Part shown: in pieces, positions 53,205 to 63,592 of the stretch | Position numbering within the stretch: position 1 is the stretch's first letter | Layout: every line of letters begins with the position of its first letter | Position numbers and translations under genes: made by a program | Source: JAMXLO01 sp963799415 | GTDB taxonomy: Bacteria > Pseudomonadota > Alphaproteobacteria > Acetobacterales > Acetobacteraceae | Assembly: GCA_963799415.1 (NCBI GenBank) | Contig: CAWCXI010000031.1 | Location: 1 to 64,000 of the forward strand | Direction: 5' to 3' | DNA length: 64,000 bases | Notes under the pieces: model-generated | The model's input: only the letters and a program-made list of their open reading frames with translations | Databases searched by the model: none | Told to the model about the DNA's origin: nothing

Positions 53205-54584
53205 TTATCCGAACGTGTAGTTTGCAAAGATCGCCTCTGCCCGCCTGAATGCCTTGTCCACCGCAGCCTGTGGTGTCATGCCGCCCTTGAGGACATCGGC
53301 ATACGCTACGCCCCAGAGCTGCTCGGCGCTCACCTGGCCCCAGGCCGGATTGTAGCCATAGTAGGCTGCGGTAGTGGGCCCAAGCACCGATTCTTGCACA
53401 AAGGGCGCGCGGTGCGGGTCGCTCGGATCGAGCCACCAGGGATCTTCCTTCGCGATGCGCGGAATCGAGGGCACCGTGCGGCCGAGCCCGCCCTTCAGGT
53501 TCGCGTTCAGCACGTCCGGCTGCAGGAAGAACCGAGCGAAATCCTTGGCGACCTCGACATTCTCGGCGCCCTTCGGAATGAACAGGCCGCCGGCGCCGAC
53601 CGGTGCCGGCATCGGCTTGCCGTCGTTGGTCAGTGGCAGGCCGAGGGTCTTCATCTCCTCGCCATAGGCCTTCTTATCCTTGATCATCGCCAGCTCGGTG
53701 GAGATAGAGCCGTCGAGATCCATAACGAGCAGCTTCTCGTGGAAAGCGTTGTTGTCGTCCGCATCGTTCCAGCTCAGCGCCTCGGGTGGCACGTAGCCTT
53801 CCTTGTACGAGTTGGTGAGCCAGGTCACGGTCCGGATCGCCGCTTCGCGGACCTGGGGATTGTCGGTATGCAGCTTGCCATCTGGCGTGACGATGTCCGC
53901 GCCGCCGTTGGCGATCATGAAATGCTGGAACAGGCCGTTGCCGTCGTTCGGTCCGACGGTGGTCATCTGCGGCCCGAGCGCATAGATCTTCCGCCTTCCC
54001 TTGCCGCGCAGCACCTGCTGCATGGGCTTGAAGAAGTCCCAGCGTGCATCCCAGGTGTTCGGGATGTCCGACAGCTTGAAGCCCGCCTGCTCGACCAGAT
54101 CATTCCATACATGGAACGGCTCTCCGCCCTGGCTCAGCGGCACAAGATAGAAGCCGCGGCGCTTGGCGACGCTGTTGTAGTAGCTGGAGTTCAGCAGCGC
54201 GGTCTGGCTGAGCTCCGACCTGTGCGGCTCCACGATATCGCTGACTTCGAGGATCTTGTCGTTCCATGCATTCTGCGGCAGGAGCGTGCCGGGCGCGATA
54301 TGAAAGATCAGATCCGGCACTTGGCCGGTAGTCAGTGCCGAGATGATCTTCTGGTTCAGCGCCGTGAACGGCATGATGCTGAGGTCTATCTTGTTACCGC
54401 TCGCCTTCTCGTACTGCGCGGCGGTGTTGCGGAAGGAGGCGTCCTCTTCCGGCACGAAGCCTTGGTCCCGCCAGACAATGGCGGTCCTCGCCTCGGCGTT
54501 GGCGATATATGGTCGTGCCAGAAGACCTGCTGCCGCCAAGCCAAAGGTTGAACGAATCACTGATCGCCGGCTCATGCGTTTCAT
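53205..54584 (-). CDS. Tat-exported ABC sugar-type substrate-binding protein, copy A
   Basis: 459 residues from ATG 54584 (GGAA upstream). A twin-arginine signal MSRRSVIRSTFGLAAAGLLA precedes a family 1 extracellular solute-binding protein with KIDLSIMPFTALNQKIISAL, QNAWNDKILEVSD and YKEGYVPPEALSWND. It is closely similar to the next gene along its length, so the pair arose by tandem duplication. No permease or ATPase gene is nearby. Ligand unknown, likely a carbohydrate or polyol. Confidence 0.88.
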   Translation of the reverse strand: MKRMSRRSVIRSTFGLAAAGLLARPYIANAEARTAIVWRDQGFVPEEDASFRNTAAQYEKASGNKIDLSIMPFTALNQKIISALTTGQVPDLIFHIAPGTLLPQNAWNDKILEVSDIVEPHRSELSQTALLNSSYYNSVAKRRGFYLVPLSQGGEPFHVWNDLVEQAGFKLSDIPNTWDARWDFFKPMQQVLRGKGRRKIYALGPQMTTVGPNDGNGLFQHFMIANGGADIVTPDGKLHTDNPQVREAAIRTVTWLTNSYKEGYVPPEALSWNDADDNNAFHEKLLVMDLDGSISTELAMIKDKKAYGEEMKTLGLPLTNDGKPMPAPVGAGGLFIPKGAENVEVAKDFARFFLQPDVLNANLKGGLGRTVPSIPRIAKEDPWWLDPSDPHRAPFVQESVLGPTTAAYYGYNPAWGQVSAEQLWGVAYADVLKGGMTPQAAVDKAFRRAEAIFANYTFG

Positions 54585-54824
54585 GGCCGCTTTCCTTCCC
54601 TGACTGGTTTGATGCCGGCTTGTGGGGCCGTTTGTTACTTGCAACCAGCCTGCATCGGCCTTGGCGAGCCAGTCAAGACAATTAGAAGTCACGTAAGCGT
54701 ATTCACGCCAGCAAGTAAAACCGCAGTATATAATCTGAATCGCGCACAGTTTGAACCGCCGCCAACAGCGTTGCCAACAACCCAGCGCAGGAGCCGAGCG
54801 GCGCAGTCGGACGAAAGGCTGATC

Positions 54825-56201
54825 CTATCCGAACGTGTATTTCGAGAAGACGGCGTCCGCCCGTTTGAACGCCTTGTCCACTGCCGCCGCCGGCGTCATC
54901 GCATTCTTGATGACATCGGCATGCGCGACGCCCCATAGCTGCTCGGCGCCCACCTGGCCCCACGCGGGATTGTAGCCCCGGTAGTCAGGCAGGGTTGGCC
55001 CCAGCACGGCTTCGTGCACATAGGGCGCCAAATGCGGGTCCTTGGTATCGAGCCAGAACGGATCGCTCGTCACCAATGATGGTATGGAAGGCACCCAGCG
55101 GCCGAGGCCCTGTTTCAGGTTTTCGTTCATCACCTGCGGCTGGATGAAGAATTTCATGAAGTCCTTGGCCACGGCGACGTTCTTCGCTCCCTTCGGGATG
55201 AAGCCGCCGCCGGCAGCCTGCGGGGCCGCCATCGGCTTGCCGTCATTGCCGTTCGGCAGTCCAAGTGTCACCGATTCCTCGAACTTTTTCTTGTCATGAA
55301 CCATGGCGAGTTCGGTCGAGAGCGTGCCGTCGAGATCCATCAAAAGGAGCTTTTCGTGATAGGCGTTGTTGTCGTCGGCGTCGTTCCAGCTCAGCGCCTC
55401 CGGCGGCACGTAACCTTCCTTATAGCAATTCGTCATGTATTCGACCGATCTGATCGCCGCCTCGCGCACTTGCGGATCTTCGGTGTGCAGCTTGCCGTCA
55501 GGAGTGACGATTTTTGCGCCACCGTTGGCGACCAGGAAATGCGTGAACAGGCCGTTGCCGTCATTCGGTCCGACGGTGGTGATCTGCATGCCCAGAGCAT
55601 AGAGCTTCCGCCGCCCCTTGCTGCGAAGCACCTGCTGCATCGGCTTGAAGAAATCCCAGAAGGCGTCCCAGGTTTTCGGCGCGTCGGACAGCTTGAAGCC
55701 AGCCTGCTCGACCAAATCGCCCCAGATGTGAAACGGCTCGCAGCCTTGCTTGATCGGCACAAGATAGAAGGCACGCTGCTTGGTGACGCTGTTGTAGAAG
55801 CTGGAGGCCAGAACCGCTGTCGCGCTCAGTTCCGATCTGTGTGCCTCGACGACGTCGCTGACGTCCTCGAGCTTATTGTCCCAGGCGTTCTGCGGCAGGA
55901 TCGTCGCCGGTGCGTCGTGGAAGACCAGGTCGGGAACCTCACCGGTGGTCAGCGCGGAGATCACCTTCTGGTTCAGCGCAGTGAACGGCATGATGCTGAG
56001 GTCGATCTTGTTGCCGCTGGCCTTTTCATAATCGGTGACTGTGGCGCGAAAAGCCGCATCCTCCTCCGGGACGAAGCCTTGCACCTGCCAGACGGTCGCG
56101 GTCGAGGCGGCGGCGTTGGAGATATGTGGGCGCGCCAGCATCCCCGCTGCGGTCAGACCAACGGATCCGCGAATTACCGACCGGCGGCTCATGAGCTTCA
56201 T
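54825..56201 (-). CDS. Tat-exported ABC sugar-type substrate-binding protein, copy B
   Basis: 458 residues from ATG 56201. Same domain content as copy A: twin-arginine signal (MSRRSVIRGSVGLTAAGML), then KIDLSIMPFTALNQKVISAL and QNAWDNKLEDVSDVVEAHRSEL. It differs from copy A throughout rather than in one block, so the duplication is not recent. 240 bases without a gene separate the two. It may be a second-specificity partner for a transporter encoded elsewhere. Confidence 0.88.
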   Translation of the reverse strand: MKLMSRRSVIRGSVGLTAAGMLARPHISNAAASTATVWQVQGFVPEEDAAFRATVTDYEKASGNKIDLSIMPFTALNQKVISALTTGEVPDLVFHDAPATILPQNAWDNKLEDVSDVVEAHRSELSATAVLASSFYNSVTKQRAFYLVPIKQGCEPFHIWGDLVEQAGFKLSDAPKTWDAFWDFFKPMQQVLRSKGRRKLYALGMQITTVGPNDGNGLFTHFLVANGGAKIVTPDGKLHTEDPQVREAAIRSVEYMTNCYKEGYVPPEALSWNDADDNNAYHEKLLLMDLDGTLSTELAMVHDKKKFEESVTLGLPNGNDGKPMAAPQAAGGGFIPKGAKNVAVAKDFMKFFIQPQVMNENLKQGLGRWVPSIPSLVTSDPFWLDTKDPHLAPYVHEAVLGPTLPDYRGYNPAWGQVGAEQLWGVAHADVIKNAMTPAAAVDKAFKRADAVFSKYTFG

Positions 56202-56429
56202 GGCCGTTCCTTCCCTGCTTGCTGAGCGGTCGCCTGTGCGCCGCCTCTTACGCGTCGCAAGAGTACGCCGCTTCGTCGGCGGCAGTCAAAGCCTTCGAAC
56301 CGCGCTCGGCTGACCGGTGTTGACCAAGGCTTAAACCAAAGCCCGGGGATTACGACCTACACCGTCATCTTCGCCCTGCATGACGGTATGAGATCACGGC
56401 GGTTGCTTTGGCAAAGACGGCTTCGCGGT

Positions 56430-57173
56430 TCACGGCGAGGTGTGGAACAAGTGGTTCTTGAGGGGCGGTGCCGCGGCAGTGCAACAGGCGCCATGGCGCT
56501 GTTCGGCGGGGGAGCAGAGGGCGGCCAGTAGCGGCGCGACCTCGTGTGGCTGCGCCAGCGAAGCGGGCTCCTCGCCCGGAAAAGCGTTCGCGCGGAGCCG
56601 TGTTCCGACGACACCTGGGTCGAACAGGTTCACCCGCAGGCGCGTCGTTTTCACCTCGTCTGCCCAGGTGAGCACGAGGTGCTCCATCCCCGCCTTGGTC
56701 GCGCCATAGGCGCCCCAGTACGCTTTCGGAGTGCGCGCGCGCTCGTCGGTGACGAATACGGCGCGGCCGTCCGCGGCATTGCGCAGCAATGGGTCGCAGG
56801 TACGGATCAGGTGCCAGGCAGCGGTCAGGTTGACCGCGATCACATCGGCCCAGTCATTGGGCAGGATATGCGCGACAGGCGTCAGGCGGCCGAGCGATCC
56901 GGCGTTGTGCACCAATACGTCGAGGCGGCCGAAGCGCTGATGGATGCTGGGACCGATCGCATCGATCTGATCACCTTCCGCCAGATCCAGCGGCAGCAGT
57001 GTCGCGCTGCCGCCGATCGCGCGGATCGCATCGTCGGTCTCTTCCAAGCCGCCTTGCGTGCGTGCCGTGATCACCACGTGCGCGCCGAGTCGGGCGAGTT
57101 CGACAGCGGTCGCTGCGCCGATGCCGCGGCTCGCACCGGTGATCAGGGCGATCGAGCCGGCCAGCGCTGTCAT
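56430..57173 (-). CDS. SDR family oxidoreductase
   Basis: 247 residues from ATG 57173. TGASRGIGAATAVELARLG is the cofactor motif, VHNAGSLG the NNAG equivalent, and YGATKAGMEH the YxxxK pair. The final 20 residues (CCTAAAPPLKNHLFHTSP) look unlike the family and may be a run-on. It follows purF by 25 bases on the same strand, a neighbour often seen in this lineage. Substrate unknown. Confidence 0.85.
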   Translation of the reverse strand: MTALAGSIALITGASRGIGAATAVELARLGAHVVITARTQGGLEETDDAIRAIGGSATLLPLDLAEGDQIDAIGPSIHQRFGRLDVLVHNAGSLGRLTPVAHILPNDWADVIAVNLTAAWHLIRTCDPLLRNAADGRAVFVTDERARTPKAYWGAYGATKAGMEHLVLTWADEVKTTRLRVNLFDPGVVGTRLRANAFPGEEPASLAQPHEVAPLLAALCSPAEQRHGACCTAAAPPLKNHLFHTSP

Positions 57174-57198
57174 CGCAAGGAGCGCAATGCGAACAGCG

Positions 57199-58660
57199 TC
57201 AGTGACTTTCCGCCAGCAGACTGAGCTGCCGCTCGGAGTTGTCGGCCTGATCCGGCAGGCTGATCGGATAGTCGCCGGTGAAGCAGGCGTCGCAGTAGTG
57301 TGGCCTGGCGCTGTCGCGTTCGCGCTTGCCCAGCGCACGATACAGCCCGTCGATCGAGATGAAGGCCAGACTGTCCACGCCGATCTGATCGGCCATCTCG
57401 TCGACCGAAAGCCGCGCTGCCAGCAGCTCGCCGCGTTTCGGCGTGTCGATGCCGTAGAAGCAGGAATGCGTCGTGGGCGGTGAGGAAATCCGCATATGCA
57501 CCTCGCACGCACCTGCCTGGCGAACCATCTCGACGATCTTCTGGCTGGTGGTGCCGCGCACGATCGAGTCGTCAACGAGGATCACCCGCTTGTCCTTCAG
57601 CACCGAGCGATTGGCGGAGTGCTTCAGCTTCACCCCGAGATGGCGGATGTGGTCGGTCGGCTCGATGAAGGTGCGGCCGACATAGTGGTTGCGGATGATG
57701 CCGAGTTCGAACGGGATGCCGCTTTCCGTCGCGTAGCCCATCGCTGCCGGCACACCTGAGTCCGGTACAGGCACCACCACGTCGGCTGGCACCCCAGACT
57801 TCGCGCGCCAGTTCGGCACCGATCTGCTTGCGTGCGTCGTAGACCGGCGTGCCCTCCATGATCGAATCCGGTCGGGCGAAGTAGATGTACTCGAAGACGC
57901 AGAACCGCTCGCGCGAGCGGCCGAACGGCTTGATGCTGTGAACGCCCTGGTCGTTGATCACGACCAGCTCGCCGGGTTCGACGTCGCGCACGAAGTCGGC
58001 GCCGACGATGTCGAGCGCGCAGGTCTCGCTTGCCAGCACCCAGCCGCCGGTGCCCTCGTTGCCGATGCGGCCGAGGATCAGCGGTCGCACACCCAGCGGG
58101 TCGCGCACGCCCATCAGTGCCTCGGTCGACAGCGCCACGAGCGAATAGGCGCCGATCACCTGCTTCAGCGCGTCGATCAGCCGATCGACCACGGTGGAGT
58201 AGAGGCTGATCGCGATCAGGTGGACGAAGACCTCGGAATCGGTGGTGGACTGGAACAGGCAGCCGCGCCGCACGAGGGTCCGCCGCAGCACATGCGAGTT
58301 GGTCAGATTGCCGTTATGCGCCACCGCGAAGCCGCCGAACTCAAAATCCGCGTACAGTGGCTGCACGTTGCGCAGGATGGTGCCACCTGTGGTGGCATAG
58401 CGGTTGTGACCGATCGCACTGGCGCCGGGTAGTGCTGCGATAACTCTCGCGTCGCCAAAGTTGTCGCCGACCAGGCCGAGACCGCGATGGGAATGGAAAT
58501 GGCTGCCGTCGAAGGTGACGATGCCGGTCGACTCCTGGCCGCGATGCTGGAGCGCGTGCAGGCCGAGTGCGGTGCGGGCCGCGGCATCGGGGACGTTCCA
58601 GACGCCGAATACGCCGCACTCCTCGTGGAACTTGTCGTCCTGCGCCGAAGTCAAGGCCAT
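57199..58660 (-). pseudogene. purF: Amidophosphoribosyltransferase PurF, broken by one-base insertion
   Basis: First step of purine synthesis. From ATG 58660 (GAGGAG nine bases upstream), the N-terminal glutaminase domain, with Cys in HEECGVFGVWN, and most of the transferase domain read in one frame to QIGAELARE. The rest (SGVPADVVVPVPDSGVPAAM to the end, with the PRPP loop VILVDDSIVRGTTS) is in the next frame. Removing one base at 57797-57800 (GTCT to GCT on the coding strand) joins them as EAGVPAD and gives 486 residues, the normal length. Because PurF is needed for growth without purines, a sequencing error is likelier than a true mutation. Confidence 0.92.
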
Positions 58661-58690
58661 GTCGACACTCTCCTCGATCCGCACATACGT

Positions 58691-59260
58691 TCAGCGCCTG
58701 ACTGCACGGCCTTGCGGCGTCGCCTGCAACAGGTCGGCCGCTGCCGTGTCGCGGCCTCTTGGCGGGGCACTGACCTCGCCCGGACGAATTTCGGGTGGCA
58801 GCCGGTCCACGACCCACCTGGCGCCAAGATAGACTGGCCATACCGATTCGGACTGCAAAACCGGTTCGGGCCAGCGAACCACCGGCACCACCATCCCAGC
58901 ACCGATATAGGCAATGATGGCCAGCGCCGCACCCCGGACCAGGCCAAATACCAGACCCAGCGTCCGGTCGAGTCCACCGATCGGCGAGGCGCGCACCAAG
59001 GCGCTGATCCAGCGGGAGATCAGAACCAGCACGATCAGGGTGATGACGAACACGACGGCGAAGGCGACCGGATCGACCCAGGGCGAGTGGCCCAGCCATG
59101 TCTGGAACTGCGGACGTATCCGTGGCAGCGCCCAGACGCCCGCGAAGATGGCACCGACATAGGCGGCGAGGCCGAGCACCTCGCGGACCAGGCCGCGCAC
59201 GAAGGCGAGCAGAGCCGAAACCGCCAGCACAGCCAGAACGACGAGATCGACCCAGGTCAT
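58691..59260 (-). CDS. cvpA: CvpA family membrane protein
   Basis: 189 residues from ATG 59260 (or TTG 59263). Four membrane helices, starting MTWVDLVVLAVLAVSALLAFVRG with the GLVREVLGL motif that defines the CvpA family. The cvpA-purF order is widely conserved. It has a role in envelope or stress functions in other bacteria; the exact role is unclear. Confidence 0.92.
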   Translation of the reverse strand: MTWVDLVVLAVLAVSALLAFVRGLVREVLGLAAYVGAIFAGVWALPRIRPQFQTWLGHSPWVDPVAFAVVFVITLIVLVLISRWISALVRASPIGGLDRTLGLVFGLVRGAALAIIAYIGAGMVVPVVRWPEPVLQSESVWPVYLGARWVVDRLPPEIRPGEVSAPPRGRDTAAADLLQATPQGRAVRR

Positions 59261-59320
59261 CAAACCGCCACGAACGCCGGCGACCTTATCGAACGCAATA
59301 CGCCTGTCGCCAAGCCGGGA

Positions 59321-60712
<1,392 letters not shown>

Positions 60713-60718
60713 TGGGCG

Positions 60719-61255
60719 TCAGGGGCGATTGGCGGTCAGCATGACCTGGCCACCGGCTGCGTTCTTCACGGTGCTGACCAGCAGCCGCCACTCGCGCTCG
60801 CCACGTGAGGCCACGTATTCGCGGTGCTCGATGGCCTTTTCCTCGCGGTCCGACTTCTCGCCGGTCACCCGGAAGGTGATGCTGGCTGCGGTCATGTCCT
60901 GCTCGAGATTGGTGACCGCGCAAGGTCCGCTGGCCGTTGCGGCGACGACCGAGCAGGAGCCGCCGTCCTCGGAGATCAGGACGAATTTGCCTGCCGTGTT
61001 GGAGGCGTCGAACACAACGCCGGGCAGGCCGTAGAGGAAGCGCTTCTGCGCATCGGCCGGCAGTGGCGTCAGGCCGGTCTTGTTTGCCCAGCCGCGCAGG
61101 CCTTCCTTGTCGCCGGAGAACTGAATGCAACTTTGCATGAACAGGCCGGCCACCTGATTCGCGGCGGCATCCGATGCATCATCCGCGCGGGCGGGCGCCG
61201 CCAGGGCCATCATCCCGGCGTAAGCCATGATTCCCATGCCGCGCGGTCGCATCAT
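60719..61255 (-). CDS. Periplasmic protein of unknown function (NMCC_0638-like)
   Basis: 178 residues with a Sec signal (GIMAYAGMMALAAPARA). The mature part starts NQVAGLFMQSCIQFSGDKEGLRGW and includes PGVVFDASNTAGKFVLISEDGGSC, the pattern I associate with the NMCC_0638 family; no function known. Four cysteines may form disulfides. It lies six bases upstream of radA on the same strand. Confidence 0.75.
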   Translation of the reverse strand: MMRPRGMGIMAYAGMMALAAPARADDASDAAANQVAGLFMQSCIQFSGDKEGLRGWANKTGLTPLPADAQKRFLYGLPGVVFDASNTAGKFVLISEDGGSCSVVAATASGPCAVTNLEQDMTAASITFRVTGEKSDREEKAIEHREYVASRGEREWRLLVSTVKNAAGGQVMLTANRP

Positions 61256-61306
61256 GGCTTTGTCCTGGTACCCACTATCGTTGGAGCGTGAGTCATACAG
61301 GCCATG

Positions 61307-61395
61307 TCATTGCGTGGAGCGAAGCGACGAAGCAATCTCGTTCGATGGACGAACTTGTGACCGAGATTGCTTCGTCGCTTCGCTCCTCGCAATGA
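61307..61395. repeat. Inverted pair of dispersed repeats with flanking direct repeats
   Basis: Two 34-bp arms (61307-61340 and 61362-61395) of the attgcg...gacgaagcaatctcg family pair almost perfectly over a 21-base loop. They are flanked by an imperfect direct repeat of about 22 bp (61271-61293 and 61438-61459, cccactat...ggagcgtgagt). The structure lies in the gap between mlaF and the periplasmic-protein gene. Confidence 0.85.
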
Positions 61396-61525
61396 CAGCC
61401 CACACGTTTCGCCCTTCTATCATTCCGGAGATCAGTGCCCACTATGGTGGAGCGTGAGTTACGCCGACAGCGCGCGTGTCTTGCTAGTTTATGATTCCGG
61501 ATACTAGCGACATGTCACCGATTCG

Positions 61526-62302
61526 CTAACGCCGGAGTTCCATCTGGATGGGTCCCTCACGGCGCCCGTGCGTGAACTGATCGACCACGGGGTTGCCGCT
61601 ATCCATCAGGCTTGACGCCGGACCGCTCCAAACGATCTGCCCGCGATGGATCATCGCCGCGGCATCACCGATACGGCGGGCGCTTGCAATGTCGTGCGTG
61701 ATTGCCACCGCGGTGCTGCCGAGCTGCTTGACGCAGTTCACCACCAGGTCGTCGATCACCGCGCCCATGATCGGGTCGAGGCCGGTGGTCGGCTCGTCGA
61801 AGAACATGATGTCGGGCTGGGCGGCAATGGCGCGGGCAAGTGCCACGCGCTTCTGCATGCCGCCAGAGAGTTCCGCCGGGTACAAGCCGCCTACGCTGGA
61901 GGCCAGCCCGACCTGGGCTAGGAACTCGGCCGCGCGCGAGGGGCCATCCGAGCGACGCAGCCGCCGCTGGGCGAGCAGGCCGAACACGACATTCTCCCAG
62001 ACCGGCAGGCTGTCGAACAGCGCGCCGTTCTGGAACAGCATGCCGATGCGGGAGCGGGCAGCGTCCTGCTCATGGCGGGGCAGGGGCAGGATGTCGACGC
62101 CGTCAATCTCGATACGGCCGGAGTCCGCATCGATCAGGCCGAGGATGCATTTGAGCAGCACGGACTTGCCGGAGCCGGACCCGCCCAGCACGACCATCGA
62201 GGTGCTCGGCATGATGTCGAGGTCGATGCCGTCGAGGACGAGTTTCTCGCCAAAGGATTTTCGGACGTCGCGCAGGCGGATCCTGGGCAGTGTTTCGGTC
62301 AT
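61526..62302 (-). CDS. mlaF: MlaF-type ABC ATPase, second copy
   Basis: 258 residues from ATG 62302. Walker A LGGSGSGKSVLL, signature LSGGMQKRVALARAIAA, Walker B IMFFDEPTTGLDP and switch His in AITHD, all intact. Partner of the permease at 62807. A longer open frame to 62449 is arginine-rich and unlikely to be coding. Confidence 0.93.
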   Translation of the reverse strand: MTETLPRIRLRDVRKSFGEKLVLDGIDLDIMPSTSMVVLGGSGSGKSVLLKCILGLIDADSGRIEIDGVDILPLPRHEQDAARSRIGMLFQNGALFDSLPVWENVVFGLLAQRRLRRSDGPSRAAEFLAQVGLASSVGGLYPAELSGGMQKRVALARAIAAQPDIMFFDEPTTGLDPIMGAVIDDLVVNCVKQLGSTAVAITHDIASARRIGDAAAMIHRGQIVWSGPASSLMDSGNPVVDQFTHGRREGPIQMELRR

Positions 62303-62471
62303 TCGATGTGACGTGCCGTCGTTGCTGCATGGCTTCTGGCATGCGGCACGCGCGCACGCCAGCCACGAAGCGATCGAGTGCGAGGTCGTGGCGCGGCTCG
62401 CGGGAGATTGCTTCCGGGATCGCGTCCGGGACCGCTGAGCTTCTCGCAATGACCGGGTGCTGAGGCGGCTG

Positions 62472-62705
62472 TCACTCCATCAGACTGCCGGCATGGCTGA
62501 CATGCGTGGCGACGGCCGCGTTGCTGACGCCGTGGAGGTGGCTCGCAACGGCTGCGCCGCCGACCACCACGAGGATGCAAAGCGCGAACCGCGTCATGCT
62601 CGTCGAGAGTGACCGCCGCTTCGGGCGCGGTTGGTTGCCGTACCAGTGGTTCTCGTACCAATTCTTGTCCGTCGGGAAGGGGAGCATCTTCGTCATCCTG
62701 ATCAT
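62472..62705 (-). CDS. Small single-pass membrane protein
   Basis: 77 residues. An aromatic opening FPTDKNWYENHWYGNQPRPKRRS is followed by a membrane helix (FALCILVVVGGAAVASHLHG). Similar short proteins with a WYE..WYG motif occur in related bacteria by my recollection; function unknown. It lies between mlaF and mlaE on the same strand and may be an accessory. Start ATG 62705 has GAGG close upstream; ATG 62696 is an alternative. Confidence 0.6.
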   Translation of the reverse strand: MIRMTKMLPFPTDKNWYENHWYGNQPRPKRRSLSTSMTRFALCILVVVGGAAVASHLHGVSNAAVATHVSHAGSLME

Positions 62706-62806
62706 GTTGCCTCGGCGACAGTGAGTCGCGCCGTGACCGCATTGATCCGATGGACATGTTCACTCGGCTATGAATTGCTTCACAGGCTGATCGGCTGAGT
62801 GATCGT

Positions 62807-63592
62807 CTATCGCGCGAAGAACATCTCGGTCAGCACATAGTCGAACGCCAGGATCAGGATCGATGCGCTGACCACCGCCGCCGTTGTCGCGGCGCCCACA
62901 CCTTCCGCGCCGCCGCGGCTATTGTAGCCCTGATAGCATCCCATCAGGGTGATCAAAAACCCGAACACCGCAGCCTTAACCAAGCCTGACGTCACGTCCA
63001 TCGTCTGCATGAAATCCAGCGTGTTCCGCAGGTAGGTGTCCACGTTGAACCCGAGCTTCAGCGTGGACACGACGAAACCGCCGAGTACGCCGAGTATGTC
63101 GGCCACGACCACCAACAACGGCAGCGCCACGATGCCGGCCAGAAGGCGCGGCGCCACCAGGTATTTCATCGGATTGGTCGACAGTGTCGAGAGTGCGTCG
63201 ATCTGATCGGTGACGCGCATCGTGCCGATCTCGGCTGCCATCGCGGCACCGATGCGTCCCGACACCATCAGTCCTGCCAGCACCGGACCCAGCTCGCGCG
63301 TGATCGACAGCACCACCACGTTGGCCACCGCGCTTTCGGCAGAGAAACGGGCGAAGCCGGTATAGGACTGCAACGCCAGCACCATGCCGGTGAAGACCGC
63401 GGTGAGCGCGACGACAGGCAGGCTGAAATAGCCGATCTCCAGCAAAGCGCGTCCGAACAGCCGTCCGTAGAATGGCGGTCGCACCAGATGCGACAGGCCA
63501 ATCACGGCGAACAGCGTCAGCGAGCCGGTGGCGCGGCACGCGGCGATCACGCTGCGCCCTACGGCAGCGAGGCAGTTCAGGATCAGGTTCAC
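62807..63592 (-). CDS. mlaE: MlaE-type lipid ABC permease, second copy
   Basis: 261 residues with about six membrane helices. ITRELGPVLAGLMVSGRIGAAMAAEIGTMRVTDQIDAL (in part) is the MlaE signature and ALQSYTGFARFSAESAVANVV precedes it. Unlike the copy at 42094 it has no STAS domain. GTG start at 63592 overlaps the alr stop as GTGA. The MCE protein for this pair is not in the window. Confidence 0.93.
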   Translation of the reverse strand: MNLILNCLAAVGRSVIAACRATGSLTLFAVIGLSHLVRPPFYGRLFGRALLEIGYFSLPVVALTAVFTGMVLALQSYTGFARFSAESAVANVVVLSITRELGPVLAGLMVSGRIGAAMAAEIGTMRVTDQIDALSTLSTNPMKYLVAPRLLAGIVALPLLVVVADILGVLGGFVVSTLKLGFNVDTYLRNTLDFMQTMDVTSGLVKAAVFGFLITLMGCYQGYNSRGGAEGVGAATTAAVVSASILILAFDYVLTEMFFAR

